A DNA stretch of 64,000 nucleotides from Pseudoalteromonas viridis (GCF_017742995.1 NZ_CP072425.1:2480001-2544000); one strand, 5' to 3'; positions 1 to 8,520 are shown, numbered from the stretch's first letter. The notes: generated by a model from the sequence alone, not told the origin. Translations and numbers: made by a program.

Positions 1-275
1 TGAAGCAATTTATACATGCAAAGCCGCGACTCACAGCGCAGCGAAAAACACCATTAGGTGCCGACATTCTGAGGTTTGCTCGCCATATCAGAGGCTATAC
101 ACAGGCAGAATCGGCCGCGCACTATGGTGTTGAAGAGCGTACATTGAGACGTTGGGAAAACAAAGAGTACAGCCCCAGGTGGAACGACGTAGTCGGTCTG
201 GTGGAGGATGTTTACTCGCTCGATATTCTAGAAGTAATAGGAAAGATCAATGATGATGACACAACCAACCATTAA
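1..275 (+). CDS. HTH (XRE/Cro-like) regulator, 5' end at window edge
   Basis: The frame is open from base 3 to the stop at 273-275 and gives about 91 residues. Bases 1-2 are 'tg' before a Lys codon, so the ATG probably begins one base outside the window. The middle holds a helix-turn-helix: TQAESAAHYGVEERTLRRWE has the Gln-Ala start of helix 2, a Gly turn and a recognition helix ending in RRWE, as in phage Cro/CI-like regulators. It overlaps the next gene by 26 bp in another frame, so the two are probably translated together. Position at the head of a lysis/tail cluster suggests a tailocin regulator. The DNA target is unknown and the exact start cannot be seen. Confidence 0.6.
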   Translation, partial: KQFIHAKPRLTAQRKTPLGADILRFARHIRGYTQAESAAHYGVEERTLRRWENKEYSPRWNDVVGLVEDVYSLDILEVIGKINDDDTTNH

Positions 276-612
276 GCAACTGCGCACCGCCTTGAAGCGC
301 TGGGGTCGATTCTGGCGTGCCAAAGAGCTGGGTAAAGGGTTTAGCCGACAGGCTGTAACTGAGCGGATAGGGGATTCTGGTGCAGGCTACATCAGCAGCG
401 ACATGATGACGGTGCCTGAAGAAATTGAAACTCTGACTCAGTGCATAGCCAGGCTGCGACCTGAGTGTATTCGGGCGCTGCGAGGCAAATACCTGGTTGA
501 GGGGGATATTGCCCTGGTTGCCAAAACACTGGGGTTTGACTCCAAGCGGTCGATGGAGTTTTGGCTGGTAAAAGCAGAAAGAAGCTTGCTCCAGAGTTTA
601 TGCCATCCATAA
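250..612 (+). CDS. Phage antitermination protein Q-like
   Basis: 120 residues beginning with three Met codons. The N-terminus (LRTALKRWGRFW) and a C-terminal sigma-region-4-like helix-turn-helix (about residues 80-115, with VAKTLGFDSKRSMEFWLVKA) match the layout of the phage antitermination Q family, which lets RNA polymerase pass terminators in late genes. The stop is 9 bp before the lysozyme start. A Q-type factor directly ahead of lysis and tail genes that are separated by several intrinsic terminators makes functional sense. Family assignment is by pattern memory, not a search; a small transcription activator of late genes is the main alternative. Confidence 0.55.
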   Translation: MMMTQPTIKQLRTALKRWGRFWRAKELGKGFSRQAVTERIGDSGAGYISSDMMTVPEEIETLTQCIARLRPECIRALRGKYLVEGDIALVAKTLGFDSKRSMEFWLVKAERSLLQSLCHP

Positions 613-621
613 GGAGCGAAT

Positions 622-1041
622 ATGACCATTATGAACACGGTTGAACAGTTAAAGAAGCATGAAGGGTTTCGCCGTTTCCCTTACTACTGCACAGCGGGCA
701 AGCTGACCATAGGGTATGGCAGAAACCTGGAACAGAACGGCATTGCAGAGGAAGAAGCGGAACAGTTGCTGGCACAGGATGTGGCTAACGCACAGGCCGG
801 TGTGCGGCGCCGCATAGACATTGTGCACTGTAATGAGGCCAGGCAGGCGGTACTGACCAATATGGCGTTTAATTTGGGGATGCAGGGATTGCTGGGCTTC
901 AAAAAGATGCTTGAGGCAGTGCAAAGTGGCGATTTTGAGCGTGCTGCACTGGAAATGCTGGACAGCCGCTGGGCTCGCCAGGTGCCTGAGCGGGCGCAGG
1001 AGCTGGCTCAGCAAATGCTCAGTGGCCAGTGGCAGTCTTAA
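622..1041 (+). CDS. Phage lysozyme (GH24, T4 gpe-like endolysin)
   Basis: 139 residues. Muramidase that cuts the peptidoglycan glycan chain to release particles from the producer. The catalytic Glu lies in KKHEGF, followed by YYCTAGKLTIGYGRN, the GH24 active-site strand pair. The residue matching T4 lysozyme Asp20 is Cys here, a natural variant seen in many phage GH24 enzymes; Thr26 is kept (LTIG). The C-terminal half has the usual helical lobe (TNMAFNLG, then ARQVPERA). AAGGAG precedes the ATG at good spacing. There is no signal peptide or signal-anchor, so export needs a holin, which fits the next gene. Confidence 0.9.
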   Translation: MTIMNTVEQLKKHEGFRRFPYYCTAGKLTIGYGRNLEQNGIAEEEAEQLLAQDVANAQAGVRRRIDIVHCNEARQAVLTNMAFNLGMQGLLGFKKMLEAVQSGDFERAALEMLDSRWARQVPERAQELAQQMLSGQWQS

Positions 1042-1080
1042 ATTGCTGGGGGTAACTATGAATGAGGAGGTGGCCAAACC

Positions 1081-1326
1081 ATGCAAGCCGATCAATGGCA
1101 AATGAAAAAGGAGCTGAATCTGGCTCATATCCTGACCACCATTGCATTAGTGGTGTCGGGCATTTTATATCTGAACGATCTGGATAAACGGATCACCACA
1201 AACTCACAGGAGCTGGCACATCTAAAGCAGATCCGCAAAGAGGACCAGAAGCGCATCGAAAAGCGTCTGGATTCTATCGACAAAAAGCTCGACGCCCTGT
1301 TGAGTGCAAAACGCAATAACGGCTAG
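1081..1326 (+). CDS. Holin-like small membrane protein
   Basis: 81 residues: a short polar N-terminus, one hydrophobic segment (about residues 14-30, AHILTTIALVVSGILYL), then a highly charged helical tail with heptad-like Lys/Arg/Glu spacing (residues 35-76). AGGAGG lies 9 bp upstream of the ATG. Size, single transmembrane span and position right after an endolysin suggest a holin or other membrane partner in lysis. No specific family is recognised. A spanin subunit is less likely because there is no lipobox or paired overlapping gene. Confidence 0.55.
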   Translation: MQADQWQMKKELNLAHILTTIALVVSGILYLNDLDKRITTNSQELAHLKQIRKEDQKRIEKRLDSIDKKLDALLSAKRNNG

Positions 1327-1340
1327 CTAAGGGCACAGTC

Positions 1341-1359
1341 GATGCAGCACATCTGCATC
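1341..1359 (+). other. Short hairpin between lysis genes and module 1
   Basis: Perfect 7-bp arms GATGCAG and CTGCATC around a 5-nt loop, in the 132-bp gap between the holin-like gene and the first J gene. No T-run follows, so it is not a convincing terminator. Confidence 0.3.
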
Positions 1360-1458
1360 AGGTTACACCGTCAAAGCAATCTGCCTCGTCCTTTTAATGA
1401 CTGAATTGACCTGAACAGTATTGTCCGGGCGGGACGATTTTGCCTGAGGAATTGATCT

Positions 1459-2280
1459 ATGAATACCGCGATTGACTTATCACGCCTGGCGCCTCCGGCT
1501 GTGATAGAGCCACTAAATTACGACGAAATCCGCCAAGCGCTGATGAGCGCGATTACCGAACGCCTGCCTGAGCATACGCTACTGGCGTCTGATCCGGCAG
1601 TCAAAGTCCTGGAGGTTGCCGCTTACCGGGAATTACTGTTAAGACAAAGGATTAACGACGCTGCACAGGCTGTGATGCTGGCCTTTGCAGCGGGAAGCAA
1701 CCTGGATCACCTAGGTGCCCTGTTTGGCGTTGCCCGCTCGCAAGGTGAAAGCGATGAGCGTTACCGCGCCCGCATTCCCCTGTCATTAGAAAGCCACAGC
1801 ATGGCTGGCACCAATGGGGCTTATCAGTTTCAGGCGATGTCGGCTGACCCGCGAGTGCGGGATGTGCATGTGGCCTCAAATACGCCGGGTGTGGTGGAGG
1901 TCACGGTGCTCACGGAGTTGGGGGCAGATCAGGCGGCGGTGCAGGCTGCAGTGTCGGCACATCTTAACCATGAAGATGTTCGGCCACTGACAGATCAGGT
2001 GCAGGTAACGGTTACACGGCCAACCAGTGTGGTGGTTGACGCGCATATCTACCTCAATCCGGGTGTGAATGAGACTCAGGTCAGGCTGGCAATTGATACG
2101 GCTATGGACGATTTCAACCGCGCACATACCCGCCTGGGTAAAGAGATCCCGCATTCGGCCATTATCGACATGTTACACCAGGGCGGGGTGCGCAAAATCA
2201 AGCTCTTGTCGCCGTCGGATGACATTGTGCCTGAGGCAACACAGGCCGTGAGTTTGTCACTGCAACTGTCGTTTTTATAG
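1459..2280 (+). CDS. Baseplate assembly protein J, copy 1 (P2 gpJ-like)
   Basis: 273 residues. Builds the baseplate wedge ring that triggers sheath contraction. Family marks: N-terminal RLAPPAVIEPLNYDEI, the block SDPAVKVLEVAAYRELLLRQ then RINDAAQAVMLAFA, LGALFGV, and ESDERYRARI before a helical stretch and C-terminal strands. GAGGAA precedes the ATG. It is the first of four J genes, each followed closely by an I gene; the gap to I is 8 bp. It is the shortest copy, close to the usual P2 gpJ size, without the insertions seen in copy 2. Confidence 0.88.
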   Translation: MNTAIDLSRLAPPAVIEPLNYDEIRQALMSAITERLPEHTLLASDPAVKVLEVAAYRELLLRQRINDAAQAVMLAFAAGSNLDHLGALFGVARSQGESDERYRARIPLSLESHSMAGTNGAYQFQAMSADPRVRDVHVASNTPGVVEVTVLTELGADQAAVQAAVSAHLNHEDVRPLTDQVQVTVTRPTSVVVDAHIYLNPGVNETQVRLAIDTAMDDFNRAHTRLGKEIPHSAIIDMLHQGGVRKIKLLSPSDDIVPEATQAVSLSLQLSFL

Positions 2281-2288
2281 GAGGGGTA

Positions 2289-3203
2289 ATGACCGCGACA
2301 CAAGAAATATTGCCCCCCGATGCAAGTGCACTGGAACGTGGCTTGAGCGAAGTAACACAATGCACCGAGCGCGGAGTTGTGCCAGAGCAGATAGCCAAAC
2401 TGTGGGATCCACAAACCTGCCCGGAACCTTTGTTGCCCTGGCTGGCCTGGGCGCTGTCGGTGGATGAGTGGGATGAAAGCTGGCCGAGCGAGACCAAGCG
2501 GGCGTTGATCGCCCGCTCTGTGCCAATTCACAAACACAAAGGAACGGTGGGCTCGGTTAAGCGGGCACTGTCCTCACTCGGTCTGGAGCTGGAATTTTTC
2601 GAGTGGTTTGAGGATACCGATGATGTCTATCTGGCTCCTTACCTAAGCAAGGAGCCGCATACCTTTGTATTTATTGCGTGGGCCAATGCGCTGCCTTACA
2701 CCAGCCGGGCTATCAAGCTGGATCAGGCGCTGTACGACGCCATTTACCGGGTGACTAACCAAACCAAGCCGCAAAAGGCCCATTTTGATTTTCTGGTTGG
2801 GATGAAAATGGCCAGTGGCGCGGCGGCAGGCGCAATCGTTCACCCGATCACACACAAGCGGATGTATGCGGCGGTGGCGCCCTGTATTGGCGACAAAGCC
2901 AAACAGCGAGATAGCCAGGTTGGGCTTTCTGTGGCTAGCAACTTATCACGCGCGCGCTATCAGGTGCTCAGACACCGCAGCGCAGTGGATAAACTGCGCC
3001 ACCGAACGTGGCAATGTGGTTTGCGTCAGGCACTGTGTATGACTCGCAAACCCATGCAGGTCGTTCGTTTCAGAGGGCTATCGGACCAGCGTATTCCCGA
3101 TGAGTTTATTAACAGTCGCAGTTGCGCCGCTGCGGTGATGCACATCAGTCGCCGTCGGGTGAGTGCGGTGCGTTGCTACGGCACGCTTGGCGTACCTGCA
3201 TAA
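2289..3203 (+). CDS. Tail protein I, copy 1 (P2 gpI-like) with C-terminal extension
   Basis: 304 residues. gpI works with J in the baseplate and helps attach the fibres. The hallmark region is LWDPQTCPEPLLPWLAWALS then VDEWDESW, followed by HKHKGTVGSVKRALSSLG, a pattern shared with copies 2 and 4. P2 gpI is near 176 residues; here about 110 extra residues follow the conserved part (after about 190), rich in Arg and with several Cys, unlike the C-termini of the other copies. GGAGGGG precedes the ATG. Forms a unit with J copy 1 and the following collar protein. Confidence 0.82.
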   Translation: MTATQEILPPDASALERGLSEVTQCTERGVVPEQIAKLWDPQTCPEPLLPWLAWALSVDEWDESWPSETKRALIARSVPIHKHKGTVGSVKRALSSLGLELEFFEWFEDTDDVYLAPYLSKEPHTFVFIAWANALPYTSRAIKLDQALYDAIYRVTNQTKPQKAHFDFLVGMKMASGAAAGAIVHPITHKRMYAAVAPCIGDKAKQRDSQVGLSVASNLSRARYQVLRHRSAVDKLRHRTWQCGLRQALCMTRKPMQVVRFRGLSDQRIPDEFINSRSCAAAVMHISRRRVSAVRCYGTLGVPA

Positions 3204-3218
3204 AGGAGCTTTTTACCA

Positions 3219-3776
3219 ATGAGCATTTTACTACAGCCCGTGATCACCTCAGCGGGCTTATCGGCGCTGTTCAGGGCGCAACAAGGTGGCTTTAAGGCCA
3301 AAATCAGCAAGGTGGGTCTGGGCAGTGGCAGCTATCAGCCACATGAAGGGATCACCCGCTTGCAGGATGAAAAATACAGACTGGACTTGGCCAGTGCCAA
3401 AACCCTGGCGGATGGCAAACAGTTACACTTAACGGTGCGCGACGCAGAGCCTATCGCAGGAGAGGGCTTTTTCGTTAACGAAATCGGTTTTTATACCGAA
3501 GAGGAAGTCAATGGCGAAATTCAGCATGTGTTGTTTGCCGTGTATTCCTCACCGACCGAGTCTATTGCATATAAATCCAATGATGTTGAATTGCTGTTGG
3601 CATTTGACTTGGCCCTTACGGGCGTGCCTTCGGATTCAATCACGGTGATCGATCAGGGGGTTGAGTTCAATATTTTGGTCGCCCCTGAGCTTGCCAAAAT
3701 GGGCAAGGCACAAATTGGCAATATGCATCGTCACCTGAAAATGAAGTTTGCATTGATGGATCAGGGCGTGCTTTAG
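3219..3776 (+). CDS. Tail-collar fibre protein (DUF3751, P2 gpH N-terminus-like), copy 1
   Basis: 185 residues. The family's N-terminal signature is clear: MSILLQPVITSAGLSALFRA, then ISKVGLGSGSY, NEIGFYTEEE and an LTGVPSDSITV stretch. In P2-like phages this domain forms the part of the fibre that docks to the baseplate; here it stands alone as a separate gene, with the receptor-binding part encoded downstream. The C-terminus (MHRHLKMKFALMDQGVL) resembles the ends of copies 2 and 4 and may be a joint to the fibre. AAGGAG precedes the start. Confidence 0.8.
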   Translation: MSILLQPVITSAGLSALFRAQQGGFKAKISKVGLGSGSYQPHEGITRLQDEKYRLDLASAKTLADGKQLHLTVRDAEPIAGEGFFVNEIGFYTEEEVNGEIQHVLFAVYSSPTESIAYKSNDVELLLAFDLALTGVPSDSITVIDQGVEFNILVAPELAKMGKAQIGNMHRHLKMKFALMDQGVL

Positions 3777-3809
3777 GCGCCTGATCAGAATAAACAAGGA
3801 GGCACCATT

Positions 3810-4076
3810 ATGACGCAATACAGCACGGCTCCCGAGCGGGCACAACAGCTGGCCGAAGAGGCCATTAAATTACTCAAACAAGCCAAAGCACTGCAACATC
3901 AGGCGCAGGTGGATGCCGCCCGGGTGCAGGCTTATCAGCAACACAGCGATGGCCTGGCGTTTCAGTTTCTGGCTGCCTGCGCGGAATACGGCGAACACAG
4001 CCCACAAGCAGGCAAAGCCCGTGAACGCTGGCTGGGGGCACGTAACGCCATCAAGGTCCAGTTTCCAAGAGCTTAA
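3810..4076 (+). CDS. Small helical fibre-associated protein (module 1)
   Basis: 88 residues, almost all predicted helix, rich in Ala and Gln with no membrane segment. No known family recognised. The C-terminus (ARERWLGARNAIKVQFPRA) shares the spacing W-L-five residues-I-K-x-x-F-P with the 99-residue protein at 20150-20449 in module 4, so they may do the same job. AAGGAGG precedes the ATG. Its place between the collar protein and the fibre suggests an adaptor or assembly factor for the fibre, which is inference. Confidence 0.6.
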   Translation: MTQYSTAPERAQQLAEEAIKLLKQAKALQHQAQVDAARVQAYQQHSDGLAFQFLAACAEYGEHSPQAGKARERWLGARNAIKVQFPRA

Positions 4077-4118
4077 TTTTATTTAACTTTTTAATTCCAA
4101 TTTTAAACGGAGAGATGT

Positions 4119-4682
4119 ATGGCATTAGAACACGATATTGCCAGCCTGGTTGAAGCGTCAGAAGCGCTGACCAGCACGGTAGATAACAAAATTCAGAGTA
4201 TTGACAGTACCGTCAGCAGCAAAATGGCGGAAGTGAACAGCGCTTTAGATGATCTTAGAACTATCGGTGGTGGTGGAGTCGGCACACGCGCCATTGGCGT
4301 TGCTAATATATATACACAGGCAGGAGGGAAAAACAACGTACACCTCAAGTTGCCACTAAAATTGACAGAGCATAATGAAATGTTCCATATCACCGTTACA
4401 GGCTACGGATATGGTGAAGGTAAATTGGTATCAGCAACATTCACTGGTTACTGTTTCAAAGACAGCGATATATTAACAAACATGGAATGTACAGGAACAC
4501 ATAACCCTATGATATATCGTGGCCGTGATAACCATGTTTACTGTCGTTTGTCTTTTGAAACAACTTATTTTTTAACTTTAAGTGTCGATACCATGAGAGT
4601 TGGCAATGGTCGATTGATTAAACATGGCGATATTGAAGTGATTTTTTCAAAGAATGAAGATGCTTCCCCTTCCCCAGCATAA
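4119..4682 (+). CDS. Tail fibre / receptor-binding protein F1
   Basis: 187 residues. Residues 1-48 form a helical stem with heptad-like pattern (SLVEASEALTSTVDNKIQSI then DSTVSSKMAEVNSALDDL), then a GGGGVG hinge and a C-terminal beta domain of about 130 residues. The DNA of the C-terminal part (about 4290-4680) is clearly more AT-rich than the stem and its neighbours, a common sign of acquired receptor-binding domains. GGAGAG precedes the ATG. Likely the trimeric fibre that chooses the target cell for module 1; the receptor is unknown. Confidence 0.65.
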   Translation: MALEHDIASLVEASEALTSTVDNKIQSIDSTVSSKMAEVNSALDDLRTIGGGGVGTRAIGVANIYTQAGGKNNVHLKLPLKLTEHNEMFHITVTGYGYGEGKLVSATFTGYCFKDSDILTNMECTGTHNPMIYRGRDNHVYCRLSFETTYFLTLSVDTMRVGNGRLIKHGDIEVIFSKNEDASPSPA

Positions 4683-4697
4683 ACTTAAGGAAATGAT

Positions 4698-5054
4698 ATG
4701 AGCGCAAATATACAGTCTCCTGAACAGCAGCAAAAAGTACTGCAGGCCCAGCAGCGCAATCAGCTACGCAATAAAATCAATTATTACGTCGCCGACAATG
4801 GCACATTGACTGGCACTGCCACCGATATTTCCCACATTTTACTCAATGAACTCAGTGGCTTTGTCAACAAGCTGTCAGAAGCAGACAGCCTGGCTGACGT
4901 GAAAGCGTCAGTCACCTCACTGAAAGCCACCATTGGCGATATTGAAGGGAAGGTTGCAACGGGCGAGCTGACCTTCCCGTATCAGAGCAAAGGGCTGGAT
5001 ACTGTAAAACAGGAGATCATTGACCGCGCCAATGGCGTTAACGACCTGCTGTAA
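4698..5054 (+). CDS. Hypothetical fibre-linked helical protein (module 1)
   Basis: 118 residues, Gln-rich helical N-terminus (EQQQKVLQAQQRNQLRNKIN) followed by YYVADNGTLTGTATDISHIL and further amphipathic helices; no signal or membrane segment. I do not recognise a family. It follows the fibre gene by 15 bp with AAGGAAATG upstream and closes module 1, where other modules carry fibre-assembly chaperones, so a chaperone or fibre accessory role is possible. Confidence 0.55.
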   Translation: MSANIQSPEQQQKVLQAQQRNQLRNKINYYVADNGTLTGTATDISHILLNELSGFVNKLSEADSLADVKASVTSLKATIGDIEGKVATGELTFPYQSKGLDTVKQEIIDRANGVNDLL

Positions 5055-5126
5055 CCCTTGCCCGCTCGCCGCTTTCTTGCGCTGCCCTTTGCCTTAATTT
5101 CCAAACTTGTATTATCAGGAGCTGCT

Positions 5127-6116
5127 ATGTCTCTGACCAATTTTAGTGCCATAGATATGGCACGTTTACCTGCGCCAAAACTGATAGAGCCGCTGAGCTT
5201 TGATGAGATAAAAACCGCCATCGTGGCGGACTTTTCACAGCGCTATGACGGGGGAGGGCTGGATTATGCCAGTGACCCCGCCATAAAGCTCATTGAGGCC
5301 TTTGCCTACCGGGAAATGCTCTTAAGGCAGCGCATTAATGAGGCAGCCGAAGCCGTGTTGCTGGCCAAAGCCAGCAGCGCTGAGCTGGACTATCTCGGCG
5401 CGCGCTTTGGTGTCAGTCGTGCAATGCGCTCGGCAGACGATACCTCTGCGACTTCGTCTGCACAACCTCAGTATGAAAGTGACGAGCGCTACCGGGAGCG
5501 AATTCGTCTGGCGCTGGAAGGATTCAGCACAGCGGGACCTGCCGGCGCTTACGTGTTTCATGCCCTGAAAGCATCGCCCAAGGTACGGGATGTGTATGTA
5601 TCCGCGCCTGAGTTTGAGCGCTCAGCGGTAGCGGACGCCACTGCAACAAGCACATTTGTGTTGAACTGTACATCAAGTGCGGGGCTGAGTGAGCCCATGC
5701 CCGGCGATGTCGCGGTGACTATTCTCAGTGACGAAGGTTCCGGGCTGGCGTCGCCTGCTTTACTGGATACGGTCCAGCGCTATCTCAATCAGGATGAGAT
5801 CCGCCCGCTGACCGATCGGGTGCGGGTGAAAGCCGCAACAATCAAGCCGTTTACCATTAACGCGCGTTTGTATCTTTATCCGGGTATGGATGGCGACGCC
5901 ATTAAACAGCAAGCGTTAGACACTACCTCAGAGTGGCTGTCTGAACACCGCAAACTCGGCCATGACATTTCGCTGTCCGCCCTGTATGCGGTGCTGCACC
6001 GAGAAGGGGTTCAACGGGTAGAGTTGCTGGAGCCACAGTGGGACATCACGGTAAGGCAGGATGAAGCCGCTTATTGCTCAGCGATTGAAGTCGACATCGG
6101 AGGCGAGCATGTCTGA
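5127..6116 (+). CDS. Baseplate assembly protein J, copy 2 (P2 gpJ-like)
   Basis: 329 residues from the ATG at 5127, chosen because CAGGAG lies just upstream and because the N-terminus (MSLTNFSAIDMARLPAPKLI) then lines up with the other copies; a TTG at 5058 would add 23 poorly matching residues. Conserved blocks: SDPAIKLIEAFAYREMLLRQ, RINEAAEAVLLAKA, LGARFGVSR and ESDERYRERIRLALEG. Compared with copy 1 it has two insertions, one before ESDERY (about residues 105-115) and one of about 25 residues near 170-195. Its last 8 bp overlap the start of I copy 2, implying translational coupling. Confidence 0.87.
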   Translation: MSLTNFSAIDMARLPAPKLIEPLSFDEIKTAIVADFSQRYDGGGLDYASDPAIKLIEAFAYREMLLRQRINEAAEAVLLAKASSAELDYLGARFGVSRAMRSADDTSATSSAQPQYESDERYRERIRLALEGFSTAGPAGAYVFHALKASPKVRDVYVSAPEFERSAVADATATSTFVLNCTSSAGLSEPMPGDVAVTILSDEGSGLASPALLDTVQRYLNQDEIRPLTDRVRVKAATIKPFTINARLYLYPGMDGDAIKQQALDTTSEWLSEHRKLGHDISLSALYAVLHREGVQRVELLEPQWDITVRQDEAAYCSAIEVDIGGEHV

Positions 6117-6831
6117 GTCACTCTTGCCCTGCCAGGCCAGCGAAATTGAGCAAGCACTGGATAAGGCCGGAAGTCGTATTTCACAGCTGCCTGTGCCCAT
6201 TTCGCAAATTTGGGATCCGTGGCGCTGCCCGACGCATTTTTTGCCCTGGCTGGCCGACGGGCTCAGCGTAGATAGCTGGGACAGCCTCTGGCCCGAGCAT
6301 ATTCAGCGTCAGGTGATTGCCGACAGTGTGCCGAATCACAGGATCAAAGGCACCGTCGGGGCAATTAAGCAATCTCTGAATAGTTTGAATGCCAGTGTTG
6401 AACTTCAAGAGTGGTGGCAAACCGGTGGCGTGCCGCACAGTGCTGAGTTACTGGCGCTGGCCCATGACAACCTGGACCCACAGGGCAACACTTTGCTGAC
6501 GCCAAAACTTCAGGCGCAGCTGTGGCAAAGCGTCGCTGCGACCAAACCCTGTCGTAGCCAGATCCAGTTTAGTGTTGGCGTGACGCAAACTCAGACGCTG
6601 GGTCTGGCTTCGGGCGCACACTCACTGAGCGCCCAGACGGGGCAGTGGTCTGAACAATACGATTTTTCTTTTTCACCTTCATCAATACACCTGTCAGGCG
6701 CGGCACAGTCCTTGTCTGTGTCGACACGCTGTTTAAGTCAGTCTGCTCAGATGCAACTGAATAGCGCGGTGTGGGTGGCCAATGGGATGGCCACGACCCA
6801 GCTGCAACAGGTCATGATGACAACTGTTTAG
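6109..6831 (+). CDS. Tail protein I, copy 2 (P2 gpI-like)
   Basis: 240 residues from the ATG at 6109, which sits behind CGGAGG inside the end of J copy 2; an earlier in-frame ATG at 6061 lies within J and lacks a site. Signature IWDPWRCPTHFLPWLADGLS, VDSWDSLW and RIKGTVGAIKQSLNSLN match copies 1 and 4. About 70 Ser/Gln-rich residues follow the conserved part (after residue 165), with a repetitive LASGAHSLSA / LSGAAQSLSV pattern, different from the ends of the other copies. It lies 7 bp before its collar gene. Confidence 0.82.
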   Translation: MSESLLPCQASEIEQALDKAGSRISQLPVPISQIWDPWRCPTHFLPWLADGLSVDSWDSLWPEHIQRQVIADSVPNHRIKGTVGAIKQSLNSLNASVELQEWWQTGGVPHSAELLALAHDNLDPQGNTLLTPKLQAQLWQSVAATKPCRSQIQFSVGVTQTQTLGLASGAHSLSAQTGQWSEQYDFSFSPSSIHLSGAAQSLSVSTRCLSQSAQMQLNSAVWVANGMATTQLQQVMMTTV

Positions 6832-6838
6832 GCAACCT

Positions 6839-7393
6839 ATGAGTATCTATACACCCATTATTACCCAGGCGGGGATCAACGCCGCCGTGAATGCCCAAAC
6901 CCATGGCATTCAGCTTGAGATTGGGCGCATCGGCGTGGGCGACAAAGGCTATGTGCCGACTCGTACCCAGACACGCCTGCAAAATGAACGCAACAATGTA
7001 CCGGTCACCGATGGCCGAGTGGTCGGCGACGGCCAGTTTCATCTGTCCGGTGTGTTTACCGACGATAAGGAATATGCCGTTCGAGAAGTGGGCTTTTATT
7101 TGAATGACCACTCTGATGATGCACGCAAAACTCTGTTTGCCATCTGGTCTCACCCTGAAAACGTGTTGTTTTATCAAACGCCGGTTGCCCGCGTTGTACA
7201 GGGCTTTGACCTGACGTTAACGGCGGTGCCCTATGAGCATCTAACCGTGAATACCAGCGGGGATCTGAACCTGTTTCACACCCCCGAATTTGTGGCCATG
7301 ACAGAAGCACAAACCAGTATGGCGATTGCCCAGTTGCAGTCAAACCACAGACAAATTCAATTTAACGACCGTTTACTCGAACTAGGAGTGTAA
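6839..7393 (+). CDS. Tail-collar fibre protein (DUF3751), copy 2
   Basis: 184 residues with the same layout as copy 1: MSIYTPIITQAGINAAVNAQ, IGRIGVGDKGY, VREVGFYLND and LTAVPYEHLTV. The C-terminal helix (QLQSNHRQIQFNDRLLELGV) matches the MHRxIK...L pattern of copies 1 and 4. The sequence between the shared motifs is well diverged, so this is an old paralogue and not a recent duplication. The fibre gene starts 2 bp after its stop. Expected to link baseplate and fibre. Confidence 0.8.
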   Translation: MSIYTPIITQAGINAAVNAQTHGIQLEIGRIGVGDKGYVPTRTQTRLQNERNNVPVTDGRVVGDGQFHLSGVFTDDKEYAVREVGFYLNDHSDDARKTLFAIWSHPENVLFYQTPVARVVQGFDLTLTAVPYEHLTVNTSGDLNLFHTPEFVAMTEAQTSMAIAQLQSNHRQIQFNDRLLELGV

Positions 7394-7395
7394 CT

Positions 7396-8190
7396 ATGAG
7401 TAATTCACAAACTATGTCGCTGGATCAGCGTATCGCTGCATTGCAGCAAACCAATGGAGAGCTGGTGGCGTCGAACAATACGCTGACTCAAACCGTCACT
7501 GGAAAAATGGGGGAAATAAACTCAGCACTTGCAGATAGTAAAGCAGAGGTCACCAGTAAACTTGCAGAGGCACAACAAACCGTGGATGACTATGTGGCTA
7601 ATGCGAGACGAGATAACACCTTCATCAGGTTGACAAAAAATCAGTTTGGATACCTGACAGCAAGTGGACTAATGCAGGACTTTACGCATAATCCGGCACT
7701 GAGTATGAGCTTTGAGGTTTATCGTACTATCGAATCTGGCATTTTATGGGCAGACAGAGATGAAGAAGAAAAGGAAATCCTCACCGCAATGGGCTTAACG
7801 GGTCGTGCGCACTTCAAGCCCGCACCTATTAGAATTATTCGGATGCGCTGGCAAGATGCGCCTGCAGATAAAGGGGCACACGCCTTTTACCAGGTCATAC
7901 ATTCATCAAACAGGTTAACGTGTGCCAGTTACGCAAAGCTGGTGTCTGGAAGTATCTACGGCACAGGATTTCATGGTATTACAGATGAGTGGGGCCTATG
8001 TGGCAACTATTACGGTGGCAAGCCAGGTACATACTTGCATTGTCATCCTTATATTAATTCTCCAAGTGGTGAAGTGCTGTTTGCCTGGTTTGGTGTTGTT
8101 TCCGGATTTGTGCCTCTGGACAGGGATAATCCTGTGTGGGGTTATTATCCGCATATAGCGGCCAGTCATGGCGAAGACGTAACGGTATAA
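7396..8190 (+). CDS. Tail fibre / receptor-binding protein F2
   Basis: 264 residues. A helical stem (residues 1-75, with VTGKMGEINSALADSKAEV and KLAEAQQTVDDYVANARRD) leads into a beta domain of about 185 residues. That domain opens with FIRLTKNQ, has IRIIRMRWQ and CASYAKLVSGSIYGTGF in the middle, and ends GEVLFAWFGVVSGFV..WGYY. The same markers appear in F4 and F5, so these three form one receptor-binding family with variable sequence between the fixed points. The stem is less AT-rich than the tip. Likely target recognition for module 2. Confidence 0.68.
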   Translation: MSNSQTMSLDQRIAALQQTNGELVASNNTLTQTVTGKMGEINSALADSKAEVTSKLAEAQQTVDDYVANARRDNTFIRLTKNQFGYLTASGLMQDFTHNPALSMSFEVYRTIESGILWADRDEEEKEILTAMGLTGRAHFKPAPIRIIRMRWQDAPADKGAHAFYQVIHSSNRLTCASYAKLVSGSIYGTGFHGITDEWGLCGNYYGGKPGTYLHCHPYINSPSGEVLFAWFGVVSGFVPLDRDNPVWGYYPHIAASHGEDVTV

Positions 8191-8202
8191 GGAGAGTCCA
8201 CA

Positions 8203-8520
8203 ATGAAGATTTATGTCGATGAACAGTTGGTTGCGTTGCATGGTGGCGTAATCGGTTTACAGGAAGCTGCAGAAATTGCAGGTGTAACACTGGAGCGGAC
8301 GGTTCTGCCGGATGAAGTAAACCTGGTCTGTACAGAATGGAATGAACTGAGGTTATTACGCGATCAAGCGCTGACTGAAAGTGACTTTACTCAGGTCACA
8401 GATAGCCCGCTCAGCGACGAGCTTAAACAGGCCTGGTGTGACTATCGCCACGCTTTGCGTGAATTACCTGCAACCTTTGACACACCAGAACAGGTAATTT
8501 GGCCATCCAAGCCTGTTTAA
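8203..8520 (+). CDS. Tail fibre assembly chaperone (phage tail APC-like)
   Basis: 105 residues. The C-terminal half (RDQALTESDFTQVTDSPLSD, then LKQAWCDYRHALRELPATF and an end near VIWPSKP) matches the small phage tail assembly chaperone family (Phage_tail_APC type), in which a D-W/F-T-Q segment precedes AWxxYRxxLRxLP. Such proteins fold or trimerise the adjacent fibre and are usually absent from the mature particle. AAGGAGAG precedes the ATG, 12 bp after the F2 stop. Confidence 0.68.
   Translation: MKIYVDEQLVALHGGVIGLQEAAEIAGVTLERTVLPDEVNLVCTEWNELRLLRDQALTESDFTQVTDSPLSDELKQAWCDYRHALRELPATFDTPEQVIWPSKPV

Noticed and set aside
622..1041. Inactive lysozyme because the Asp20 equivalent is Cys
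   Set aside because: The Cys variant is common in phage GH24 enzymes and the T4 Asp20-to-Cys enzyme is known to be active; the catalytic Glu is intact.
649..1128. Long minus-strand frames opposite lysis and tail genes (also opposite the tape measure repeats)
   Set aside because: They lie fully inside well-supported genes, have no ribosome sites or family motifs, and arise from codon bias of the true strand.
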